Positions 19,241-26,679 of a stretch of 64,000 bases of DNA are shown here, piece after piece. Source of the DNA: Verrucomicrobiota bacterium (GTDB taxonomy: Bacteria > Verrucomicrobiota > Verrucomicrobiia > Verrucomicrobiales > Verrucomicrobiaceae); the NCBI GenBank assembly GCA_017301975.1, contig JAFLEI010000020.1, positions 62,001 through 126,000 on the forward strand. The letters are read 5' to 3'. The translations under genes were made by a program, and so were the position numbers. Under the pieces are notes generated by a model, which had not been told where the DNA came from, ran no database searches, and saw only the letters and a program-made list of their open reading frames with translations. How positions within the stretch are numbered: position 1 is the stretch's first letter; each line of letters begins with the position of its first letter.

Positions 19241-20946
19241 CCTTCCTCGCCCCAGCATTTCTCTGGACTCTGGCGGCCCTCGCACCGCTGGCCGCCATCT
19301 ATTTCCTCAAGGTTCGCCCGCGCAAAAAGCCCGTCACCGCATTCTTCCTCTGGCAGAAAATCTTCACCGAGAAAAAAGCCTCCGCCCTCTTCAAGCGCCT
19401 GCGCGATGTCTTCTCCCTCCTCCTCATGGCCCTTGCCTTTGCAGCGATAGCCTTCGCCTTGGCCGAGCCGGATTTCGCCGGAGATGAACGCAAAGACCTC
19501 CTCATCGTCGTCGATCACTCCGCCTCCATGTCTGCCAAAGACGGCACCACCACCCGTCTCGAAAAAGCCAAAAAACGTGCCCGCGATCTCATCGCCGGCA
19601 TGAACGGCACCCAGCGCGCCGCCGTCGCTTCCTTCGCCGAAGTGACGCGCATGCTCGAGCACCCCACCCGTCATCGCAAAGCCCTGCTCGAAGCCGTAAA
19701 TTCCATCCAGCCTACCGAACTCCCATCCCGCGTCGAAGCTTTGCGTGCTCTGCAACCCGGCGATGAATGGATGAAGGACACCCGCGTCCTGCTCATCACC
19801 GACGGCTGCCTGGACCTGCCCGACCGCCTTCCCTCCGTCGAAGTACTCCGCATCTCCGACTCCGCCAAAAACATCGGCATCGCCCGCGCCGACCTTCGCA
19901 GCGTCCCCGGCGGCCCCGCCCGCCTCGGCCTCTTCATCCTACCGGTCTCCTCCTTCACCGAACCCGTCAAAACCGACATCACCCTCACGCATGTCGATTC
20001 CAACCGCATGGTGAAAATCATCCCAGTCACCTTGCAGCCCGGCGAAAACCCCGCCGTCACTCTCACCCTCGATGACGCTCCTGCCGGGCGCTGGACCGCC
20101 ACGCTCGGCTTGGAAGATGCCCTCGAAAGAGACAACACCGCCTACCTCTACGTCCCACCGCGTCAGCCCGTCCCCGTCGGTGTCCTCGCCGATGATCCTT
20201 TCTTCTTCCAAAATGCCGTCAGCGCCTTCGAGCGCAGCGATCAGCTTCTATCCCTCGCGCAAGACTCCAAATCCGCCACGCTCATGCTCAGCAAAGGCAA
20301 GGTGCCTGCAGACATCAGCACCGTCGTCTTCCAGCCCACTGGCGAATCCCCTGTCTGGTCCAAAGTCGGCGAAGAAATCGCCGCGCCTGTTCCCAAGGTC
20401 CTCGCCAAAGATCACCCGCTCCTCCGCTATCTCGACGCCGAAACCATGACCTTCGCCGGAGCGCGTCAGATCACCGCTCCCACCGGCGCAGTCGTCCTCG
20501 TCGCCGATGAATCCGGCCCGCCGCTCATCTATCTTATGCGTCAGGGCGCACAAACCGTCTGCGTCGTAAATCTCGATCCCCTCGCCGCGCAGTTCTATCT
20601 CAGCGCTTGGTTCCCCGTCCTCATCCACAACGCCGCCGCCCACCTCACGCACCGCGAGGACATGCCGCCCGCAACGCTCCCCACCGGCTCCACCGCCCGC
20701 GTCCCCGGTCGCGCCGATCCCACTCCCTTCGGTCCCATGCTCACCACCGGCTTCCACGAAGCCGGCTCCTGGACCTTCGCCACCTCCCTCGTCTCCCCCG
20801 AAGAAAGCCTCCTGAAAAACGACACCCTCAAAGAAAGCGTCAAACCCATCGCCAGCGGCGAAGCCCCCAGCTACTGGCTCCTCGTCCTCGCCCTCGGCGT
20901 CCTCGTTACCGAGTCCATCCTCTACGATAGGAGGAAAGTCGGATGA
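19237..20946 (+). CDS. BatA-like VWA membrane protein
   Basis: The product has 569 residues. The N-terminal BatA-type region has two helices (about 7-24 and 57-77), with FLKVRPRKKPVTAFFLWQK between them. The VWA domain has an intact MIDAS start, D93-H-S95-A-S97 in VVDHSASMS. A long region without clear motifs follows, then a C-terminal membrane helix (about 546-563, SYWLLVLALGVLV). The architecture fits Bat/MoxR-associated proteins that hold the VWA domain in the periplasm. It starts with a four-base overlap on the DUF58 gene. After its stop the operon's overlap pattern is broken by about 178 bases. Confidence 0.9.
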   Translation: MTFLAPAFLWTLAALAPLAAIYFLKVRPRKKPVTAFFLWQKIFTEKKASALFKRLRDVFSLLLMALAFAAIAFALAEPDFAGDERKDLLIVVDHSASMSAKDGTTTRLEKAKKRARDLIAGMNGTQRAAVASFAEVTRMLEHPTRHRKALLEAVNSIQPTELPSRVEALRALQPGDEWMKDTRVLLITDGCLDLPDRLPSVEVLRISDSAKNIGIARADLRSVPGGPARLGLFILPVSSFTEPVKTDITLTHVDSNRMVKIIPVTLQPGENPAVTLTLDDAPAGRWTATLGLEDALERDNTAYLYVPPRQPVPVGVLADDPFFFQNAVSAFERSDQLLSLAQDSKSATLMLSKGKVPADISTVVFQPTGESPVWSKVGEEIAAPVPKVLAKDHPLLRYLDAETMTFAGARQITAPTGAVVLVADESGPPLIYLMRQGAQTVCVVNLDPLAAQFYLSAWFPVLIHNAAAHLTHREDMPPATLPTGSTARVPGRADPTPFGPMLTTGFHEAGSWTFATSLVSPEESLLKNDTLKESVKPIASGEAPSYWLLVLALGVLVTESILYDRRKVG

Positions 20947-21124
20947 GCATTACTCCAACAGTCAGCGCTCGGGATTGTAGCTCGGAGCCGTCAGACAGCC
21001 GAAGGCAATTCCGACACCGAGTCAGCACCGCTGCGAAATCAGCCCTCCGCGCTACATCGCCGCATGCCACGCCCATGCCGCTGAAAGCCGGTTATCACCT
21101 TTTCATGCTGGGGGTGCGCAAAGC
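20947..21124. other. Non-coding insert inside the MoxR/VWA operon
   Basis: The preceding junctions from moxR onward are four-base ATGA overlaps; here 178 bases separate two VWA genes. An open frame of 61 codons crosses the gap, but its product has no recognisable fold and looks like translated repeat DNA. The gap contains CTCGGAGCC and CCGAG inverted segments. The hexamer ATGAGC stands at both ends (20943-20948 and 21125-21130), which could be a target duplication or coincidence. Confidence 0.5.
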
Positions 21125-23632
21125 ATGAGCTTCACCACCTTCACTCCTCTCCTCTGGCTCCTCATCCTCCTCGCCGCAGCCTGGGGCTACTGGCGCTCCC
21201 TTGTTGATCGCCCCACCGGCCTCAAAATCACCTCCTTCGCCCTCCGTATCCTCGGCGTCCTCCTCCTCGCTCTCGCTCTCTGCCAGCCCTATGCCGGCGA
21301 GGAAACCGACGAAGCCCACGTTGTCTTCCTCGTCGATGTCTCGCAGTCCATCGATCTCGAATCCGCCAAAGACGCTCTCAAACAAATCGAGGCCGGCGTG
21401 AAAGCCCTGCGCCCGAAAGACACCCACGCCCTCTTCGCCATGGCCAATGGCCTGCGCGACAAAAAGCTCCCCGACTTCACCAAGATGCTCGACGACTGGA
21501 CCAAAGGCGTCGCCGATGATGCCTTCCGCTCCCACACCCGCCTCGGCGACTCCCTCCTCGCTGCTCGTCTCGCTTTCCCCGCCGGCAAAGCCAAACGCCT
21601 CATCGTCTTCAGCGATGGCATCGACACCGAGTCCGGCGTGGACTCATCGCTCGAACAACTTCAGCGTGAAGGCGTGGACGTGAAATTCGCCTCTCTCAAA
21701 ACCCTCAGCGAACCCGAAGCCGCACTCGTCAGTCTCGAAAGCACCTCACCCTTTGCCTTCCACGGCGAAGTCCTGCGCCTCACCGCACGTGTCATCGCCA
21801 ACCAGCCCATGAACACCCGCGTGCGCCTTCTCAACAAAGGCGTCGCCGTCCAGGAAAAAACCGTCGCATTGAAACCCGGCGAAGATGCCCGCGTCTGGTT
21901 CGATACCGAAATGACCACCCCCGGCCCCAGCGTGTGGAGTGCGGAGATCATTCCCGAGCGCGATCACTTCCCCATCAACAACCAGGCCACCACCACCATC
22001 ACCGTTCGTGGCAAGCCCCGCATCCTCGTCATCCATCAGGACGAGAAAAAAATGCGCCCCTTCATTCGCGCCCTCAAGGAGCAGGACTTCGATGTCGATC
22101 TCCGCGGCAAACGCGGCCTGCCCGAAGGCATGGAAGACATGCTCTCTTTCGATGCCATCGTCCTCGCCAACATGTCCGCCACAGACATGACCCCGCGCCA
22201 GATGAGTCTCCTGCGCAGCTACGTCTCCGACTTCGGCGGCGGCCTCGTGATGACCGGCAGTGAAAACAGCTTCGGCCTCGGTGGCTACTACAAATCCCCC
22301 GTCGAAGAAGTCCTGCCACTCGTCTCACGCTTCGAAAAGGAAAAAGAAAAACCCTCACTAGCCATGGCGCTCGTCATCGACAAAAGCGGCTCCATGTCCG
22401 GCCTTCCGCTGCAAATGGCACGCCAGGCCGCCAAGAGCGCCGCCGAACTCCTCGGCCCCCAGGATCAGATCGCCGTCGTCGCCTTTGACGATCAGGCCCA
22501 GATCATTTGTGAAATGACCCCGGCCTCACAGCAGGGCACCATCCAGGCCGCCATCGACTCCATCGCCGAAGGCGGCGGCACCTTCATGTACACCGGCATG
22601 GTCGCCGCCAAAGACATGCTGGAGCGCACCACCGCCAAAGTGAAACACATGATTTGCCTCACCGATGGTCAAACTCAGGACGCCGATCACCTGGGCCTCG
22701 TGCAGCAGATGGTAGACAGTGGTATGACAGTTTCCACCGTCGGTCTCGGCGAGGGTGCCGCCCGCGAACTGCTCCAACAAATTGCCGAAGCCGGCAAAGG
22801 CCGCTATTACGAAAGCAACGACCCCGCCACCCTCCCGCAAATCTTCACCAAAGAAACCACCCAGGCTTCCAAGAGCGCCGTGCAGGAAGGCGTGTTCACC
22901 CACATCGGCATCACCGAGCATCCCATGCTCGCCGGTTATGAATCCGAAGGACTCCCGGTCGTTCTCGGCTACGTCATGACAGAGGCCAAACCCGCCGCGC
23001 AGGTCCTCCTCGGCGCGGAGAATGGCGATCCCCTCCTCGCCGTCGGCCGCTTCGGTCTCGGCATCGGCCTCGCCTACACGGGCGATTTCACCGAAGTTTG
23101 GGGCGGCGAATGGCTCGCCTGGGACGGCTGCGGCCGCTTCTGGGCCCAGGTCCTTCGCGGTGCCCTGCGCAAAGCAGACGTCGAAGGCATGGAATCACGC
23201 GGCGAAATCCGCGATGGCGCATGGGTCATGAAAATCGACCGCCGCAGCGACGATGGCGCACCCGTCTCCGGCATTCATTGGAACGCGCAATCCCTCGATG
23301 AAAACGGCAACACCCAGGACGTCACCATCCGCGAAACCGGCCTCGGTCGCTATGAGGCCCGCATCCCCATCGGCACCCGCAAGCACCTCAGCCTCCGCAT
23401 GCACGACCGCGATCACGACAAGCTCGAAGTAAAACACTACCACTCGCCTTACCCCGCCGAATACCGCCTCAATGGCAAAACACCCGAAAGCCTCGCCGCC
23501 CTGCCGAAATACGACACCGCCACCATCACCGCCGGACTCGCACCAGCCAAGCAACTGCAACCCATCGGCCACTGGTTCGCCTGGAGCGCCCTCGGCATGC
23601 TGCTGGGCGGAGTGCTCCTGCGGCGAATTTGA
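21125..23632 (+). CDS. Double-VWA membrane protein with GATase1-like middle domain
   Basis: The product has 835 residues. Helices at about 8-23 and 39-54 precede a first VWA-like domain with D71-V-S73-Q-S75 (FLVDVSQSID). Next comes a beta-rich segment ending in a GATase1-like fold (about 300-390: ILVIHQDEKKMRPFIRAL, then GGLVMTGSENSFGLGGY). A second, canonical VWA domain has D419-K-S421-G-S423 (VIDKSGSMSG) and a conserved TDGQT. A final helix (about 817-835) anchors the C-terminus. This layout is found in Planctomycetes/Verrucomicrobia proteins next to BatA-like genes. The product probably works with the preceding VWA protein and MoxR in the envelope. The second MIDAS looks competent to bind metal. 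Confidence 0.88.
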   Translation: MSFTTFTPLLWLLILLAAAWGYWRSLVDRPTGLKITSFALRILGVLLLALALCQPYAGEETDEAHVVFLVDVSQSIDLESAKDALKQIEAGVKALRPKDTHALFAMANGLRDKKLPDFTKMLDDWTKGVADDAFRSHTRLGDSLLAARLAFPAGKAKRLIVFSDGIDTESGVDSSLEQLQREGVDVKFASLKTLSEPEAALVSLESTSPFAFHGEVLRLTARVIANQPMNTRVRLLNKGVAVQEKTVALKPGEDARVWFDTEMTTPGPSVWSAEIIPERDHFPINNQATTTITVRGKPRILVIHQDEKKMRPFIRALKEQDFDVDLRGKRGLPEGMEDMLSFDAIVLANMSATDMTPRQMSLLRSYVSDFGGGLVMTGSENSFGLGGYYKSPVEEVLPLVSRFEKEKEKPSLAMALVIDKSGSMSGLPLQMARQAAKSAAELLGPQDQIAVVAFDDQAQIICEMTPASQQGTIQAAIDSIAEGGGTFMYTGMVAAKDMLERTTAKVKHMICLTDGQTQDADHLGLVQQMVDSGMTVSTVGLGEGAARELLQQIAEAGKGRYYESNDPATLPQIFTKETTQASKSAVQEGVFTHIGITEHPMLAGYESEGLPVVLGYVMTEAKPAAQVLLGAENGDPLLAVGRFGLGIGLAYTGDFTEVWGGEWLAWDGCGRFWAQVLRGALRKADVEGMESRGEIRDGAWVMKIDRRSDDGAPVSGIHWNAQSLDENGNTQDVTIRETGLGRYEARIPIGTRKHLSLRMHDRDHDKLEVKHYHSPYPAEYRLNGKTPESLAALPKYDTATITAGLAPAKQLQPIGHWFAWSALGMLLGGVLLRRI

Positions 23633-23672
23633 GTGGAGCACCGCCAAATCGTCGCCATAGGATCACGCTCCC

Positions 23673-24629
23673 ATGAAAATCGTTCTTCTCGACGCCCACA
23701 CCGCAAACCCCGGCGACCTCTCCTGGCAGCCCCTCGAAGCCATCGCCGCTTGTGAAGTGCATCCACGCACGCCGCTGGATCAAACCGTGGCCCGCTGTGC
23801 CGGAGCCGAGATCGTCATCACCAACAAAGCTCCGCTCACCCGCGAAATCATCGCCGCCCTGCCAGATCTGAAATACATCGGTGTCACAGCCACCGGCTTC
23901 AACATCGTCGATGTCGCCGCCGCCAAGGAGCACGGCATCGTCGTCACCAATGTCCCCGGCTACAGCACCCCCGCCGTCGCTCAGCATGTCATCGCCCTCA
24001 TCCTGGAAATGACCAACCACGTCGGCCACGCATCCAGGAGCGTGGAAGCCGGCGGCTGGGTCAAATGCCCCGACTTCGCCTACTGGGATCACCCCATCAT
24101 CGAACTCTCCGGCCGCACCCTCGGCATCATCGGTTACGGCGAAATCGGCAGCGCCGTCGCCCGCATCGCCGTCGCCTTCGGCATGAAAGTCCTCGCCTCC
24201 AAACGCACTTGGAAAGAAGCACCTCCAACTGGCGTCACTCCCGCAGAAATCGACGACATCTTCACTCAGTCAGACGTCATCAGCCTCCATTGCCCCCTTA
24301 CCGATGCCACCAAGCACCTCGTCGGCGAGCGCACCCTCGGCCTCATGAAACGCGAAGCCATGATCATCAACACCGGCCGCGGCCCCCTCGTCGATGAACC
24401 CGCCCTCGCCAAAGCCCTCAACTCCGGTCGCATCGCGGCCGCCGCCCTCGACGTCCTCTCCGTCGAACCCGCCAAGGCCGACAACCCTCTTCTCTCTGCC
24501 AAAAACTGCCTCATCACCCCCCACGTCGCCTGGGCCAGCCGCGAATCCCGCGCCCGCCTCATCGACATCACCGCCGCGAATCTGCAGGCCTTCCTCGCAG
24601 GCAAGCCGGTGAATGTCGTGAACGGCTAA
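23673..24629 (+). CDS. D-2-hydroxyacid dehydrogenase
   Basis: The product has 318 residues. The NAD-binding motif GYGEIG lies at 154-159 after TLGII. The catalytic Arg lies in NTGRGPLVDE, the Glu in the following LSVEP region and the His in LITPHVAW, all in the expected order for the glycerate/phosphoglycerate/lactate dehydrogenase superfamily. The size and the WDHPIIELSGRTLGIIGYG segment suit a hydroxypyruvate (glycerate) dehydrogenase-like enzyme, but the substrate cannot be fixed from sequence. It follows the VWA operon by 40 bases and could be co-transcribed. Confidence 0.92.
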   Translation: MKIVLLDAHTANPGDLSWQPLEAIAACEVHPRTPLDQTVARCAGAEIVITNKAPLTREIIAALPDLKYIGVTATGFNIVDVAAAKEHGIVVTNVPGYSTPAVAQHVIALILEMTNHVGHASRSVEAGGWVKCPDFAYWDHPIIELSGRTLGIIGYGEIGSAVARIAVAFGMKVLASKRTWKEAPPTGVTPAEIDDIFTQSDVISLHCPLTDATKHLVGERTLGLMKREAMIINTGRGPLVDEPALAKALNSGRIAAAALDVLSVEPAKADNPLLSAKNCLITPHVAWASRESRARLIDITAANLQAFLAGKPVNVVNG

Positions 24630-24631
24630 TA

Positions 24632-24653
24632 CGATGGACACTCCTGTCCGTCG
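24632..24653. repeat. Short hairpin repeat (ATGGACA / TGTCCGT)
   Basis: CGATGGACA, loop CTCC, TGTCCGTCG forms a nine-base stem with one wobble pair, directly after the dehydrogenase stop. There is no following T-run, so it resembles the dispersed intergenic hairpins elsewhere in the window more than a terminator. Confidence 0.5.
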
Positions 24654-24785
24654 ATCAGCGCCTCCATATCATCCCAGCCTCACGAGGAAGCCACATTCGA
24701 ATAAACAGCGAAGGCATTCCTTCTTGCCGCGTCGCAGTGACTCAGAACATGAGCGACCTTGATCAAATCAACCGGCGCTCTTTCC

Positions 24786-24829
24786 ACAAAAAAACCGCAC
24801 CGGCGACTTTTCGTCACTCGGTGCGGTAA
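24786..24829 (-). terminator. Rho-independent terminator of leuB
   Basis: On the minus strand the stem ACCGCACCG/CGGTGCGGT (9 bp) is followed by a run of seven T. It lies just downstream of the leuB stop. Confidence 0.85.
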
Positions 24830-24851
24830 TGAATCTTTCAGAACTCTCAGA

Positions 24852-25958
24852 TCACAGCGCCGCAATAACCGCCTCGCCAATCTCCTTCGTGTTCACCTTC
24901 TTCGTGCCAGCAGCGCCGCTGTAGATGTCACCAGTCCGCAGCCCGCTGTCGATCACCTTCTTCACCGCCGACTCAATGCTCGCCGCCTCAGCCTCAAGGC
25001 CAAGCGAGAAACGCAGCAGCAGCGCCACCGAAAGAATCTGCGCGATCGGGTTCGCAATGCCCATGCCTGCGATGTCCGGTGCCGTGCCACCCGAAGGCTC
25101 AAACAAACCGAAATACAGCCCGTCTCCCTTCGGTTTGCCCAGGCTTGCGCTCGCCAGCATCCCCAGCGAGCCCGCGATCATCGCCATCTCATCGCTCAGG
25201 ATGTCGCCAAAGAGATTCTCCGTCACCAGCACGTCAAAGCTGCGCGGAGCCTTGATCAGCTGCATCGCCGCATTGTCCACATACAGGTGGGCCAGCGTCA
25301 CGTCCGGGTATTCCTTCGCCACTTCCACCATCGTCTCGCGCCACAGCACGCCGTTGGTCAGTACGTTCGCCTTGTCCACGCTCGTCACATGCTTGCGGCG
25401 CAGTTGCGCAGCCTTGAAGGCCACATGCGCGATCCGCACGATCTCGCTCTTCTTATAAACCATCGTGTCGATCACCTCGATGTCGCCATCCGGCAGCGTC
25501 GTGCGGCTCTTCGGCTGGCCGAAATACATGCCACCGGTGAGTTCGCGCACGCACAGCACATCAAAACCACCTTCCACCAGATCCGGGCGGATCGGCGAGG
25601 ACGAGGTCAGGGCAGGGTAGCAGATCCCCGGGCGCAGGTTGGCAAACAGGCCAAAGTGCTTGCGCAGCGGCAGCAGCGCACCGCGTTCTGGCTGCTCGTT
25701 CGGCGGCAGCTTTTCCCACTTCGGACCACCGACAGAGCCAAAAAGAATCGCATCGCTCGCCTCACACGCGGCCACGGTCTCAGCCGGCAGCGCCTTGCCC
25801 ACAGCATCGATCGCCGCACCACCCACAAGCTGGTGGTTGTATTCAAAAGAAAGCCCGGAACGAGCGGCAACAGCATCAAGGACTTTGAGCGCCTCGGCCA
25901 TGACTTCAGGGCCGATACCATCTCCGGGGAGGACTGCGAGTTTGTACGTACGTGACAT
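24852..25958 (-). CDS. leuB: 3-isopropylmalate dehydrogenase
   Basis: The product has 368 residues, normal for LeuB. It begins YKLAVLPGDGIGPEV and has the isopropylmalate contact region (PLRKHFGLFANLRP), RELTGGMYFG, VDNAAMQLI, and the Mg-binding NLFGDILSDE. The NAD-adenosine region is seen as EPSGGTAPDIAG. It catalyses oxidation and decarboxylation of 3-isopropylmalate in leucine biosynthesis in the cytoplasm. The gene stands alone, without leuA or leuCD nearby, and has its own terminator. Confidence 0.97.
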   Translation of the reverse strand: MSRTYKLAVLPGDGIGPEVMAEALKVLDAVAARSGLSFEYNHQLVGGAAIDAVGKALPAETVAACEASDAILFGSVGGPKWEKLPPNEQPERGALLPLRKHFGLFANLRPGICYPALTSSSPIRPDLVEGGFDVLCVRELTGGMYFGQPKSRTTLPDGDIEVIDTMVYKKSEIVRIAHVAFKAAQLRRKHVTSVDKANVLTNGVLWRETMVEVAKEYPDVTLAHLYVDNAAMQLIKAPRSFDVLVTENLFGDILSDEMAMIAGSLGMLASASLGKPKGDGLYFGLFEPSGGTAPDIAGMGIANPIAQILSVALLLRFSLGLEAEAASIESAVKKVIDSGLRTGDIYSGAAGTKKVNTKEIGEAVIAAL

Positions 25959-26077
25959 AAATAGGTAGGGAAGGGGGCCTTAACTGCATCCAAATCCCCC
26001 CCCTGGCAAGTCCCCCGCAAATCCAGCCCAAGAATTCTAGAATTTCAAATCACCGCCTCTCTCCCTCCGACTCCAAA

Positions 26078-26117
26078 ACCACTGTTAACAATCGTCAACC
26101 ACTGTAAACAACCGTAA
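26078..26117. repeat. Two tandem 20-bp direct repeats upstream of rpsO
   Basis: ACCACTGTTAACAATCGTCA (26078-26097) is followed at once by ACCACTGTAAACAACCGTAA (26098-26117); 17 of 20 bases match. The pair lies in the 279-base space between the divergent leuB and rpsO genes. It could be a regulator-binding pair or a relic repeat. Confidence 0.6.
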
Positions 26118-26237
26118 ACTTCCCCTTCAAAACTCCCAAATTCCCTCTTGCCAAAAAGAGCATCTATGGTTCCTTCGCAGCCCCACATCCCAGATTATCC
26201 CACCGCCTGACAAGTTGTCCGGCCATTCAAACGAACC

Positions 26238-26498
26238 ATGAGCGAAGCAACCACCACCGATTCCACCTCCTTCAAGATCCACGAAAAAGACACCGGCAGC
26301 GCCGATGTCCAGGTGTCTCTCTTGACGAAGCGAATCAACGATCTCACGCAGCACCTCGCCGCGCATCAGAAAGATCACTCCACACGTCGCGGCCTGCTTC
26401 AGATGGTCGCACGTCGTCGCAAGCTGCTTGACTATCTCAAGGTGACCGCCAACGAGCGCTATCAGAAGCTGCTCAAAGGCCTCAGCCTCCGCCGCTAA
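26238..26498 (+). CDS. rpsO: Ribosomal protein S15
   Basis: The product has 86 residues, close to the usual 88-89. It shows the S15 pattern GSADVQVSLLTKRINDLTQHL, HQKDHSTRRGLLQMVARRRKLLDYLK and a basic C-terminus. It binds 16S rRNA in the 30S platform. It precedes pnp, the conserved rpsO-pnp order of many bacteria. A hairpin with a T-run lies between the two. Confidence 0.98.
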   Translation: MSEATTTDSTSFKIHEKDTGSADVQVSLLTKRINDLTQHLAAHQKDHSTRRGLLQMVARRRKLLDYLKVTANERYQKLLKGLSLRR

Positions 26499-26509
26499 CA
26501 GAATTTTAC

Positions 26510-26541
26510 GAGGGGTGATGCCACGTGCATCGCCCCTTTTC
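26510..26541 (+). terminator. Terminator/attenuator between rpsO and pnp
   Basis: AGGGGTGATG, a loop, then CATCGCCCCT forms a 10-base stem with one wobble pair, followed by TTTT. It is placed to end or attenuate rpsO transcripts before pnp. Confidence 0.7.
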
Positions 26542-26679
26542 TGTTTCAGGCTGCTTACTACACGCATGTCGGCACAGCCGATGTTTCATGCTGCATGATG
26601 CGCACTCTCGCGCATCCCTGCCGGGCTGAAGCCTGGATTCTATTTTCACCCAAACCAAACAACACACACAAGCCAACCT

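Noticed and set aside
20943..21128. A 61-residue protein between the VWA genes
   Set aside because: The ATGA overlap is tempting, but the peptide has no hydrophobic or folded pattern and resembles translated repeat DNA.
24632..24653. Terminator after the hydroxyacid dehydrogenase
   Set aside because: A hairpin is present but lacks a T-run on either strand; listed as a repeat instead.
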